64,000 bases of DNA from Hyphomicrobiales bacterium (GTDB lineage Bacteria; Pseudomonadota; Alphaproteobacteria; Rhizobiales; Rhizobiaceae), in assembly GCA_900468805.1 (NCBI GenBank), contig UEIF01000009.1:124001-188000 (forward strand), given 5' to 3'. A program made the translations under genes and the position numbers. A model generated the notes under the pieces. It saw only the letters and a program-made list of their open reading frames with translations. It searched no databases and was not told the origin of the DNA. Shown here piece by piece: positions 45,165 through 53,429 of this stretch (position 1 is its first letter; each line of letters starts with the position of its first letter).

Positions 45165-45614
45165 GATATTACTCCGAGGCGATCCAGCTATCGATGCCTC
45201 CGGTATTATCTGAAATTGCTGAATAGATCATCCGACAGTGGTCAATCGGCTTGGACTTCTCAGGGAATGGTGAATAATTGGAATTGCTCGCGACTGCGGC
45301 GACACGGGCGCAGTACCGCCGGGTTCGGCAACAGGCTGCATCAGAACAGTGGAACGCACCTATCGCCGTTCGCAAACGATGTGTTTGGAGAACTCGGCTC
45401 AAACAAAAGCAGCGGCAGTCGCAACGATCAGATCCTATTCAGGAAGAGGAACTTCGGAACTTGCAGGTGACGCGGAAGATGATACCTCCCACGTGGACCA
45501 GGGCCTGTGGAATGGCTCAGAAAACTACAGCGGCAGCTCTGATGTCTGCATATTGCCAGGAACTCAAGTGGCGTCGCTTGATGCGTACAGACGAATGACG
45601 CGAGGTGTCCCGTC
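45165..45614. other. Region without a recognisable gene
   Basis: 450 bases. Frames of up to 138 codons exist, but they overlap one another in several frames, lack convincing ribosome sites and resemble nothing recognised. Adjacent to gene remnants, this may be decayed coding DNA. Confidence 0.5.
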
Positions 45615-46772
45615 TTATTCGACGATAACATGTGGTACGAAGCGCGATAGGTTGGCGGTTATGCGCGAGCGGTCCTCGCGCACAGCAAGGCCGCAGGCGC
45701 GGTCGCCGACGATCCAGCTGCCGAGCACGGCGAAGCCGCCATCGCTTTCGAAAAGCGGGGCATAGGCCTGGACGATGAAGCCTTCGTCGCCGTAATCGCC
45801 GGGGGCGGAAATCAATTCCCGGCCGTCTCGGAATATTGTGACGTTCTCGCCTTCTCGCGACAGCAGCGGTTTGCGCACATAGTCGGTCAACACCGAGGCT
45901 GCCGGGTCGCCCGCGAAATAGCTGGGTAGCAGGTTGGGGTGATTGGGGTGGCGCTGCCAGAGTAGAGGCAGAAGCCCTTTGTTGGAGAGCACGGCTTTCC
46001 AGGCTGGCTCGATGAAAACATCGCCCGAGCGCATCAGTTCGCGGGCGAACGGCTCGCGCAGCATAAATTCCCATGGGTATAGTTTGAAGCAGCGGTCGAT
46101 CACCCGATCCTTAAGGTCAGTGTAGCGGCCCTGCGCATCGATGCCGATCTCGCGCATGTCCAGAAGCTCGACGCGGTGGCCGGCCTGTACGGCACAGTCC
46201 ATCAGGTAAACCGTCGTGCCTCGATCCTCTTCATTGTCGGTCATCGCCGCGAAGTGGAAGATCGGCCCTCTGGAAAATTGCGCGAACGCCTCGACGAGGC
46301 TTTCCTGCAAGGAATTGTACTGGTCCGTATCATTAGGCAGGACTCCCAAAGCCATTTGGTCGGTCAGCCAGTTAAACTGGAAATAGGCCGTCTCGAACAC
46401 CGAAGTCGGAGTATCGGCATTGTATTCGAGCAGCTTGGCCGGCCCAGTGCCATCGTAAGCAAGATCGAATCGGCCATAGAGATGCCGGTCGCGGCGCAGC
46501 CAGGAGCGCTGCACCACATCGCGCAAATCCGACGGAATGGCCAGCCGGTCGAGCGCCTCTTCGTTTTTCACGATATCACCGACCAAATCCATGCACATGT
46601 CGTGCAGTTCCTGGCTCGGCTCTTCGATCTGCATCTCGATCTCATCGAGCGTGAAGCTATAGGCGGCGTCGTCCAGCCAGTAGGGCTCGCCATACATGAC
46701 GTGAAATCCGAAGCCGACGGCCCGCGCCTTGTCACGCCAATCAGGGCGCGCCGGAAGGTTGATGCGCTTCAT
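45615..46772 (-). CDS. Glutathionylspermidine synthase-like ATP-grasp ligase (YjfC-like)
   Basis: 385 residues from ATG 46772, one base after the stop of the upstream gene. GSP_synth (PF03738) ATP-grasp domain: LYGRFDLAYDGTGPAKLLEYNADTPTS, FIEPAWKAVLSNKGLLPLLW, YVRKPLLSREGENVTIF and GSWIVGDRACGLAVRED. It lacks the CHAP amidase of bifunctional Gss. The family forms amide bonds between a carboxylate and an amine using ATP; for YjfC-type members the substrates are unknown and could be a peptide or protein tail. It is the last gene of the leftward arm of a yjf-type module. Confidence 0.9.
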   Translation of the reverse strand: MKRINLPARPDWRDKARAVGFGFHVMYGEPYWLDDAAYSFTLDEIEMQIEEPSQELHDMCMDLVGDIVKNEEALDRLAIPSDLRDVVQRSWLRRDRHLYGRFDLAYDGTGPAKLLEYNADTPTSVFETAYFQFNWLTDQMALGVLPNDTDQYNSLQESLVEAFAQFSRGPIFHFAAMTDNEEDRGTTVYLMDCAVQAGHRVELLDMREIGIDAQGRYTDLKDRVIDRCFKLYPWEFMLREPFARELMRSGDVFIEPAWKAVLSNKGLLPLLWQRHPNHPNLLPSYFAGDPAASVLTDYVRKPLLSREGENVTIFRDGRELISAPGDYGDEGFIVQAYAPLFESDGGFAVLGSWIVGDRACGLAVREDRSRITANLSRFVPHVIVE

Positions 46773-46773
46773 G

Positions 46774-47376
46774 TCAGCCGCCGAAACTGAAGGATGAACG
46801 GCCGCCGAAGCCTTGCCGGGCGACGGTGCGGGTATTGACGTTGACCGGCTTGACACTCTGGCGTGAGGGCGCAAGCGTGGTGTCGTTGCTCATACCGACT
46901 GAGCGAGCCGTTGTTGTCACCGTCTGCCCCATGCGATTGCGATAAATCGGCGTGGAACCGTAGTAGTTGCCATTCTCCTCCTGGCGCCGGCGATAAACGT
47001 TGTAGTCGCCGATGTTGTTGAGTGCCGAAGACAGCATATAGCCTGCCAGGAACGGTACGAAGAAGCTGCCGCTTCCGCCGGTATTGTTAGGTGCTGCACT
47101 GGCCGACTGTTCAGCGCATTGGCCCGAGCCATACTCGGCCTCGCAGGCGGCCATGCCGTTGAAACGCGGCGCTGTGGTGAGATGAGCCCGCATGGCATCC
47201 TGATATCCGGCTTGGCAGACCTGCCGGTCCATGCCGGATTCCACGCATTGGTCGACGGAGGTGAACATTGTTTCCGAAGGAGTCTGGTCGCCGCAACCGG
47301 ATAGCGCCAGGGTTGAGGCGGCGATAGTGCCAAGCGCCAGGAAAGGTAGTCTGTGCCCGCTCTTACGTCTGCGCAT
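46774..47376 (-). CDS. DUF1190 lipoprotein (YjfM-like)
   Basis: 200 residues; GGGAGGG sits just upstream of ATG 47376. A lipobox (LALSGC, Cys28) predicts an envelope lipoprotein. The mature part has several Cys (CVESGMDRQVCQAGY, ACEAEYGSGQC) in a DUF1190 pattern, a short hydrophobic stretch (FFVPFLAGYML) and a Gly/Ser-rich C-terminus (FGGRSSFSFGG). DUF1190 proteins nearly always accompany YjfC-type ligases; the flexible Gly-rich tail is a possible ligation target, which is inference. Confidence 0.85.
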   Translation of the reverse strand: MRRRKSGHRLPFLALGTIAASTLALSGCGDQTPSETMFTSVDQCVESGMDRQVCQAGYQDAMRAHLTTAPRFNGMAACEAEYGSGQCAEQSASAAPNNTGGSGSFFVPFLAGYMLSSALNNIGDYNVYRRRQEENGNYYGSTPIYRNRMGQTVTTTARSVGMSNDTTLAPSRQSVKPVNVNTRTVARQGFGGRSSFSFGG

Positions 47377-47387
47377 CTTTCCCTCCC

Positions 47388-47789
47388 TCAATAGGTCATG
47401 CAGGCGGCATTGAGAATGCCGATGACCAGTGCAATGCCGCCGCCCCATATGCCCGCGGCAATATTGCCGGCCGTGATCTTCCCATGCAGGTCCGTCATGG
47501 TGAAATTCGCGATGTAGTAAGCGAGGATCTGCGCCAGGATGCCGATCACCGCCCATATGATGTAGTCGACGACACTGACCGAATTTGCTGCGGCCGAAGC
47601 CAGAGGCAGACTGAAACCGACAAGTGCGCCCAGGAATGCGGTAACGGCCGCAAGGTTGCCGGCGCGAATGAGTTGGACCTCCTCTTGCGGCGTCAACCGC
47701 GTGTAAATGACCGAAAAAACGCCAAAGGCGGCAAGACCGACGGCGAAATAACCAAGGAATGCAGGCAGACCCGCCACGTAATCGAGCAT
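47388..47789 (-). CDS. DUF350 membrane protein (YjfL-like)
   Basis: 133 residues, four TM segments: about 8-28, 45-65, 75-95 and 110-130. A conserved acidic/polar motif lies in TRLTPQEEVQLIRAGN after TM1. DUF350 proteins form small inner-membrane modules beside PspA-like and ATP-grasp genes. GGAG precedes the ATG by nine bases. Eleven bases separate it from the DUF1190 gene. Confidence 0.9.
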   Translation of the reverse strand: MLDYVAGLPAFLGYFAVGLAAFGVFSVIYTRLTPQEEVQLIRAGNLAAVTAFLGALVGFSLPLASAAANSVSVVDYIIWAVIGILAQILAYYIANFTMTDLHGKITAGNIAAGIWGGGIALVIGILNAACMTY

Positions 47790-47822
47790 TGAAAAGTTCT
47801 CCGTTGAAAATTGATGGCTCTA

Positions 47823-48482
47823 TCAGACGCGGCGAACATCGGCTGGAGCGAGTCCGTAGCCGATCAGAAATTCCACCGAGCTTCCCGCCTGGCTTTGCCT
47901 GAGATCGATGTCGCGTTCGACATTGATCAGAAGCATTTCGCGCGTCGATCCAAGCGGGCGATAATACAACATGCAGGTCTGGTGAATGGAGCGCTGCTCT
48001 TCACCATCGTCGACCTTTTCGACAAACTCCGCCAGCGGCGCGCGCTCCGGGCCTTCACCCCAGAAGCGGCTATAGAGGATACCGTCGGCATCGTAGGATG
48101 GTTGGCCGATCAGGCCTTCCAGTCCGGTCCAGCGGTTCCATTCACTCTGACCGGCAGGCACGACGCTGTCCCAGGGCTGATAAAAGCTGATGTCGTCAAC
48201 AGCATCACCCGGCCGGCCCGAGGTCGACATCACCTGAATCATCCGGTGATCTTCATCGTAGTAACGCGATAGGACCGTCGCGGCATCGAGCGAGACCTCA
48301 CCGTAGCCGGCAATGATGAAGGGGCCGCTCCGTGGCAGCGGCATGGCCGGCTCACAACCCAGGGCCTCCGCCTCGAGGGAGAGGAAATCGATCTCCAAGG
48401 CGCCGCCTATGGCGGCGCTCAAGGGGCCAAGTTCTTCGGGCAAGGGCCTTTCGTTCTTGTCTCCGCTGAACCAGCCGATCAT
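47823..48482 (-). CDS. DUF2491 protein (YjfK-like)
   Basis: 219 residues from ATG 48482, overlapping the K+ channel stop by ATGA. Soluble beta-rich protein (PFIIAGYGEVSLDAATVLSRYYDEDHRMIQV, YSRFWGEGPERAPLAEFVEKV). No enzymatic motif visible. DUF2491 occurs in the same neighbourhoods as DUF350, DUF2170 and PspA-like proteins, as in E. coli yjfIJKLMC. Biochemical role unknown. Confidence 0.88.
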   Translation of the reverse strand: MIGWFSGDKNERPLPEELGPLSAAIGGALEIDFLSLEAEALGCEPAMPLPRSGPFIIAGYGEVSLDAATVLSRYYDEDHRMIQVMSTSGRPGDAVDDISFYQPWDSVVPAGQSEWNRWTGLEGLIGQPSYDADGILYSRFWGEGPERAPLAEFVEKVDDGEEQRSIHQTCMLYYRPLGSTREMLLINVERDIDLRQSQAGSSVEFLIGYGLAPADVRRV

Positions 48483-49534
48483 GATACGCCTCCCATTCGA
48501 GCCCAAGCGATGGCAGCGGGATCTAGCCGCATTCCGCTGATATAGTAAAGGGTCTCGCCGCCCCGCATCAGCACCTCGTCTCGACAATTGAGGTCGGTCA
48601 TGCCCTGGCTCAGCAAGCCCACCAGCGTCACATTGTGCTCACGCCTGAGGCTTAAAAACACGTCCCCATAGAACAGAGGCGTTTGCAAAGGCGGTACCGG
48701 CAGGGAAAAGGCCGTATCGGTGGAGGCAGCCGACAGCAGCCGTGCGGCGATCTCCGAAGATCCCGGATCTCGGGCGGCACGCGACAGCAGTTCCTCGGCG
48801 AGGGAGCCCACCGCCTCGACGCGCGGCCGGAGTTGTTTGACCATCTGTGCTGTGCGGTCGTCGACGAAATAAGCCACGATATGGGCATTGGGTGCATGGT
48901 CTTCCGCAATCAGGACTGCGGCTAGCGTTTCGTCGTCATTTGCTCCGCGCGCGATGATCGCCCGTGCCTGCGCCGCTCCGGCTCGCACCAGAGCGTCGGC
49001 ATCGGAAAGCCGTTCGGTTCTGATATAGTCGGCGCAGTCGCTGGCGGGATTTTCCAACAGGTCCTTGGCAACCAGAACGCTGATCGGTTCGTTAGCCTGT
49101 CGTTCAGCATGCAGCAGCCGCAGCGTCTGATATGTCTGCCCCTCTTGCCAGCCCAGGACGATGATATGGCCGGTGCGTTCACTGTAGTCACCTAATCCGC
49201 GCATACGATTCCTCCAGACCGTGCCGATCATTGTCAACAATTTGCCAAGAACAGCGGTGAAGATGGCAATGCCACCGGGAAGAACGAACAGGACGGCAAT
49301 GATCCGGCCGAGCCCCGATTTTGGGGACAGGTCGCCATAGCCGACAGTCGTTGCTGTAACCATATAGTAGTAAAGAAAATCGATCGGATTGCTGACAAGA
49401 TCGCCTTCGCCGGCCAGCATGAAGAGCAGGTAAGATGCGATCAGGTGGATCACGAGGATAAGAAAAAGGGCTGACCAAGCCAATTCGCTAAGCGAGAGAT
49501 ATACACGCCGCAGTATTGAAGCGATAAATGGCAC
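48479..49534 (-). CDS. Two-TM K+ channel with RCK/TrkA-N domain
   Basis: 351 residues from GTG 49534. TM1 at about 20-42, selectivity filter TVGYGD (63-68), TM2 at about 75-100, then a Rossmann-type RCK domain starting HIIVLGWQEG near 123 and a C-terminal domain to 351. It should be a ligand-gated potassium channel. Placed inside the yjf-type module and translationally coupled to the DUF2491 gene, it probably helps the module respond to membrane or ionic stress. Confidence 0.93.
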   Translation of the reverse strand: MPFIASILRRVYLSLSELAWSALFLILVIHLIASYLLFMLAGEGDLVSNPIDFLYYYMVTATTVGYGDLSPKSGLGRIIAVLFVLPGGIAIFTAVLGKLLTMIGTVWRNRMRGLGDYSERTGHIIVLGWQEGQTYQTLRLLHAERQANEPISVLVAKDLLENPASDCADYIRTERLSDADALVRAGAAQARAIIARGANDDETLAAVLIAEDHAPNAHIVAYFVDDRTAQMVKQLRPRVEAVGSLAEELLSRAARDPGSSEIAARLLSAASTDTAFSLPVPPLQTPLFYGDVFLSLRREHNVTLVGLLSQGMTDLNCRDEVLMRGGETLYYISGMRLDPAAIAWARMGGVS

Positions 49535-49584
49535 GCGATTCGCCCCCGTTCCCGGTGCGTAACCTAGCGAAATTTATTTAGCGC

Positions 49585-49600
49585 GCCACCTTTAAGTGGC
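49585..49600. promoter_or_regulatory. Inverted repeat in the divergent yjf-module promoter region
   Basis: GCCAC-CTTTAA-GTGGC lies in the 114-base gap from which the two arms of the PspA/ATP-grasp module diverge. Candidate operator controlling both arms. Confidence 0.35.
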
Positions 49601-49648
49601 ATTCCGACTACCCAGATATTTTCGAGTTCTAACTGATGGAGGATTTTT

Positions 49649-50083
49649 TTGGAGACCTGGAATCTCACCACCTTAACGCGCCTGTTCGCCGCCGATCCCG
49701 AGGTACTCGGCGATGTGGATGTCGCCATACCCGAACAGGGCGACGTCCTCTGCGTCACTCTTAAGGAAAAAGGCGATCTCGACGTCTTCGTGGCGGTGAG
49801 CGGGGAGCGCGATATCCTTGTGAGCGCTGTTTTGGTGCCGTGCAAGGACATACCCAATCGCGAAGCCTTCGAACGCATGGTGCTCAAGACGCATAAGTTC
49901 GTGCCGCTCTCCAGCTTCGGCATTACCGCGATCGACGGTGAGGAATGGTATGAATTGTTCGGCTCGCTGTCAGCACGCTCGTCCGCCGACACAGTGGTTG
50001 AAGAGGTCGCAATTCTGGCGGCCAATGCCGTCGATGCGGCACACATGATTGAAGAATGGAAAAGCGGGGAGATTACAGCGTGA
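49649..50083 (+). CDS. DUF2170 protein (YjfI-like)
   Basis: 144 residues with a TTG start at 49649, chosen because GGAGG lies six bases upstream and no ATG or GTG is near. Small soluble acidic protein (FAADPEVLGDVDVAIPEQGDVL, SGERDILVSAVLVPCKDI, SSFGITAIDGEEWYELFGSLSA). DUF2170 is found next to PspA-like genes. It starts the rightward arm; its TGA overlaps the GTG of the PspA-like gene (GTGA), so the two should be made in fixed ratio. Confidence 0.87.
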   Translation: METWNLTTLTRLFAADPEVLGDVDVAIPEQGDVLCVTLKEKGDLDVFVAVSGERDILVSAVLVPCKDIPNREAFERMVLKTHKFVPLSSFGITAIDGEEWYELFGSLSARSSADTVVEEVAILAANAVDAAHMIEEWKSGEITA

Positions 50084-50814
50084 GCACCTGGGGAAAGATT
50101 TTCACCGCCATTCGCGGCGGCATTAACGAGGCGGCCGAAGCTGCCGCCGACAACCAGTCCATGCGCATTCTTGACCAGGAAATCCGCGACGCTGAGCAGT
50201 CGCTCCGCCGGGCGCGATCCGACCTGGCCGGCATTATGGCCTCCAACAAGAGCGTTATGCGCCGACTTGAAGAAAACCGCGCAAAGGAGACCAAGGATAC
50301 CGAGAGCGCCCGCGCTGCGATCTCAGCGGGCCGCACGGATCTCGCTCAGGGTCTTGCTCTGCGCATCGCCACGAGCCGTACCGAAGTGCAGCGCGACCAG
50401 GAAGAGCTCGATCGGCTGCTGCCCCGCCAGCAACAAATGCTGCGGACGATCCAAGACACCGAAGCGCGCATTGCCCAGATGAAGCGCGAGGTGGAGAACG
50501 TCAAAGCCAACGAGTCGCTGCTGCGCGCCCAGTCGGCGATTGCCCATAACCAGTCTGGCATCAATACTCGTCTCGGCAGTGCCGTCGAAAGTCTCGAACG
50601 CATCAAGAAACGCCAGGAAATCACTGCCGGCCGCATCGAAGCCGGTGCTGAACTGGCCGCACTGGAAAACGGCGGCGATCTCGATCGTCAACTGCGCGAA
50701 GCCGGCATTGGCGGCTCAAGCCATTCGGCCGACGATATTCTAGCCCAACTGATGCTGCCCAGACAGTCGGCCGGGCCTGTCTTACTGCCGGCGCCCACCG
50801 GCACTAAAGCCTGA
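50080..50814 (+). CDS. PspA/IM30-family protein (YjfJ-like)
   Basis: 244 residues from GTG 50080 with GGGGAG upstream. Almost wholly helical with long coiled coil (about 25-200): MRILDQEIRDAEQSLRRARSDLAGIMASNKSVMRRLEEN, then RDQEELDRLLPRQQQMLRTIQDTEARI. The PspA/Vipp1 fold polymerises on damaged inner membranes. The N-terminal amphipathic helix of PspA is only partly recognisable (WGKIFTAIRGG). The C-terminal tail is Pro-rich. No pspF or pspBC is present; the partners are the yjf-type genes. Confidence 0.9.
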   Translation: MSTWGKIFTAIRGGINEAAEAAADNQSMRILDQEIRDAEQSLRRARSDLAGIMASNKSVMRRLEENRAKETKDTESARAAISAGRTDLAQGLALRIATSRTEVQRDQEELDRLLPRQQQMLRTIQDTEARIAQMKREVENVKANESLLRAQSAIAHNQSGINTRLGSAVESLERIKKRQEITAGRIEAGAELAALENGGDLDRQLREAGIGGSSHSADDILAQLMLPRQSAGPVLLPAPTGTKA

Positions 50815-50822
50815 CAATCGTC

Positions 50823-50851
50823 AGCGAGCGGCAGCCTGGCTGTTGCTCGCT
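50823..50851 (+). terminator. Stem-loop after the PspA-like gene
   Basis: AGCGAGC (50823-50829) and GCTCGCT (50845-50851) pair, with CAGC/GCTG extending the stem inside. Placed nine bases after the stop; no T-tract. Confidence 0.55.
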
Positions 50852-50854
50852 AGC

Positions 50855-51040
50855 TCGCTACGCCGGCGCAAGAGCGACGACATGACGATCCACAATCTCT
50901 CGCCAGCGAAGCAACGTTCGTATTTGCATGCTGTGACGAAATTCTCGCACTATTCGGGCGAGCGCCAGATCGTCTTGGACTGGAAGATGTGCGGTGTTTC
51001 ACGCGCATCTGGGGTCGGGTCTTTCAATCGGAATTTTGCG
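50855..51040 (+). pseudogene. Tyrosine recombinase/integrase, decayed N-terminal fragment
   Basis: From 50882 the frame reads MTIHNLSPAKQRSYLHAVTK then FSHYSG, the SAM-like core-binding domain of IS91-associated/XerD-like integrases. At 50959 similarity moves one frame (RAPDRLGLEDVR), at 50994 it moves again (VFHAHL), and near 51018 it may return to the first (SFNRNFA). Three frameshifts in 150 bases, and no catalytic domain, show it is dead. Confidence 0.8.
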
Positions 51041-51217
51041 CGTTGATACAACTGCTTACCGATGAACGTTGAGAATGCACATCTTTCCGAGTTGGGAAAC
51101 TTTGGCTTGTATTTTAAGGGAACAAAATATTGTTTTGGGAAGGACGGAGGTGCTTTTCATGAATACGACCGATAGTTCCATAAGATAGATTATGCGATTT
51201 TCGTTTGTAGGGGCTAT

Positions 51218-51265
51218 TTAGTAATGCGACAGTTGGGCCAGTTAGAGATGCGACAGTCTCGCCTC
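51218..51265. repeat. Two 24-bp direct repeats, probable insertion-sequence end
   Basis: TTAG-nn-ATGCGACAGT occurs at 51218-51233 and again at 51242-51257, a 24-bp period. Multiple terminal direct repeats containing ATGCGACA resemble the ends of IS21-type elements; no transposase gene remains nearby. The rest of 51041-51347 holds no recognisable gene. Confidence 0.5.
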
Positions 51266-51347
51266 TCGACGCGCTGGTCAATGCCAACGTCGGGAGCAAC
51301 GATGCACAGGTCATAGCGGTGGCCGGTCGTCTTTAGGTGTCATCATT

Positions 51348-53165
51348 TCAGTCCCTTGACGCCTTTTCGTCTGAAACAGGCAGTCCGGCAGCCACCAGTC
51401 CGGCAAGAAAACGCTCCTGGTCTTCAGGCCGCGCCAGCCGCTTGGCGACCTCTTGCCTGACGTTCGGAATCAATGCGGGTGACCTGAGCGCGATCCAGTC
51501 GAGTTGCTCCTTTGCCTCCGCCGTTTTTCCCAGCGTGCCGAGGATGGAGAGCAATACGAGGCGATGCATCGGATTGTAATTCAGGTCTGACATCCGGGAC
51601 CACAGTTCCGCGGCTTGCGTGTCACCCCGCATGAAGGCACAAAGCGCCATTCCGACTTCGTAATATCCGTGTGGTCCGGCATTTCTGCTGATGGCCTTTG
51701 AAATCAGTTCGCAGCCCATGTCCCATTTTCCCGACATCGACAGGCGCAGGCCGTATTCACCCGCCACCTCGGTGTCGTTGGGATTGCTGGCATAGGCGGC
51801 CTCGCCGGCACGCATGGCTCCGATCGGGTCATTGCTGAAAAAATCGGCGAGCATCAGTGCTTGAAGAGCGCGCGCATTCTTCGGATCGAGCCGTACGGCG
51901 CGTTCGGCAAGTTCTTTCGCAGCGCTGAGCGTCGCGGCAGTCGGCTTCGTATTAAGCTGGTACGGAAAGCGGAACTCGTCGAGATGGGTCAGCGAAAGGA
52001 AAGCGGTGATATTGGAAACATCGGGTGTCTTTTCGATTGCCCGCTGCAGACAGGATTTTGCTGCCTCATGCGCCTGCGCAGTCATTTCGCTGCGATAGCT
52101 GTAATAGGACAGAGTGCAGGAGAAAGCGTCGGCATTTCCGGCAATGCCCGCGGTGTCGGTCTCGAACATGACGCCGAACGGTCGCGCAACCGCCGCCGCA
52201 ATATGATCGGCAAGGCTGGACTGCGTTTTCAGGATGCCCTGCACTTTCATGTCGGCATCGTAATTATTTGCCCAGATGACCACTCCATCCGCCCGTCGCA
52301 CGAGCCTTGCCGTTGAGCGCAGGATGCTGCCTTCCAGCCGGACGCTTCCCTGGAGAGCGTAGAGCGGCTCCGACGAAGCCTGGCCTTCTTTACTGCGCGG
52401 CAGGACCGCGACGACCACTATGTCGTTGAAGGGGAAGAGCTTTTCGATGATATCGTCGGTAATGCCTCGAGAGATACCGGACGCAAGTCCCCCTTCGGGA
52501 GCATTTTCAAAGCGTTCGACGATGATGGTGGGGCGACTGTCAGCCCCCCTCACCGTCTCGGCTCCCGTATCGAACAACCTTCCATGCTGAAGCAATGCCG
52601 CCCCCGCGGCGAGGATGATCACCACGCCCCCCGCAAGGAGCCAGGATCGGGGTCGTGACAAGTGCCTGCTGGCCCTGTCTCGTCTGATCGCATCTCGGCT
52701 GATCGTATCCCTGATGACATCGACCTGCTGTGCAGCGCCTCCCTCCGACATCGGCTGATTGGACTGCCCAGGTTTCGACATACCTGTGGGCTCAGCGCCC
52801 TGCCTCACGTCGAAAACCGGCGCATAGCCGCCGAGGGGAATCGTGATGATGATCCGGTCAGTGCCGCCGGCGGTCAGGTAATAGTGTTCCAGCTCCCTCC
52901 TCAGCCGCCCGGCTTCGATACGGACACATGGATCCTGCTGAGCATCGAAATTCGCATCCCTGCCGAAAACGGCTTGCGCGATGGTAAAGGCCTTCAGATA
53001 CTCGCGACGGTCGGCAAGTGTCTCAGTCACCACAAATTCGAGGAATCTTCTCGCCCGCTCGGGAAGACGAAACTCCGGGCTCGAAAGAATGCGCTCAAGT
53101 TGCTGCTGCACCTCCTCCTGCGAAGGCGCGCTGCTGCTGGCCCTGTAAACGCCTGCGTTTGTCAT
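51348..53165 (-). CDS. Membrane-anchored TolB-like/TPR protein
   Basis: 605 residues from ATG 53165. Domains: an N-terminal region (about 15-120: QLERILSSPEFRLPERARRFLEFVV, FDAQQDPCVRIEAGRLRRELEHYY, ITIPLGGYAPVF) that looks like a small DNA-binding-type module, one TM segment (about 176-196, SWLLAGGVVIILAAGAALL), a TolB-like beta domain (about 215-350) and TPR-type helices (about 380-590). The same layout is common in proteins labelled adenylate cyclase-like, but no cyclase motif is present. A CadC-like transmembrane regulator is possible. Neighbours give no clue. Confidence 0.75.
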   Translation of the reverse strand: MTNAGVYRASSSAPSQEEVQQQLERILSSPEFRLPERARRFLEFVVTETLADRREYLKAFTIAQAVFGRDANFDAQQDPCVRIEAGRLRRELEHYYLTAGGTDRIIITIPLGGYAPVFDVRQGAEPTGMSKPGQSNQPMSEGGAAQQVDVIRDTISRDAIRRDRASRHLSRPRSWLLAGGVVIILAAGAALLQHGRLFDTGAETVRGADSRPTIIVERFENAPEGGLASGISRGITDDIIEKLFPFNDIVVVAVLPRSKEGQASSEPLYALQGSVRLEGSILRSTARLVRRADGVVIWANNYDADMKVQGILKTQSSLADHIAAAVARPFGVMFETDTAGIAGNADAFSCTLSYYSYRSEMTAQAHEAAKSCLQRAIEKTPDVSNITAFLSLTHLDEFRFPYQLNTKPTAATLSAAKELAERAVRLDPKNARALQALMLADFFSNDPIGAMRAGEAAYASNPNDTEVAGEYGLRLSMSGKWDMGCELISKAISRNAGPHGYYEVGMALCAFMRGDTQAAELWSRMSDLNYNPMHRLVLLSILGTLGKTAEAKEQLDWIALRSPALIPNVRQEVAKRLARPEDQERFLAGLVAAGLPVSDEKASRD

Positions 53166-53429
53166 CGGCTTTCCCCAGAATCCGATTGCTAACAACCTGC
53201 AGCATACTGTCGTGGACGATAGTCCCGAGTTGCCGCAACGGCAACGCTATTTATAAGAAAGGACTAATTAACAAAAAGCCTAATAAATGGATCATCCGGT
53301 GGCCGGGACACATCTTCGCGGGCATTTGCCGGCGTAGGATACCGTATCCTACCGGATCGGACGTGTATTTTACTGCCTTCCCCTGCCCGCGCGCTTTATC
53401 ATCGTCCATGCATTCTGGAGGAGGCGGCG

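Noticed and set aside
45278..45765. Rightward frames of 106-138 codons between the secreted protein and the ATP-grasp gene
   Set aside because: They overlap one another and the end of the ligase gene, lack ribosome sites and show no recognisable domain.
51218..51265. CRISPR-like spaced repeats
   Set aside because: Only two 24-bp units exist, without spacers of constant length or cas genes; an insertion-sequence end explains them better.
51348..53165. Adenylate cyclase annotation for the TolB/TPR protein
   Set aside because: No class III cyclase motifs (metal Asp pair, GD motif, N/R pair) are present; only the non-catalytic parts shared with such proteins are.
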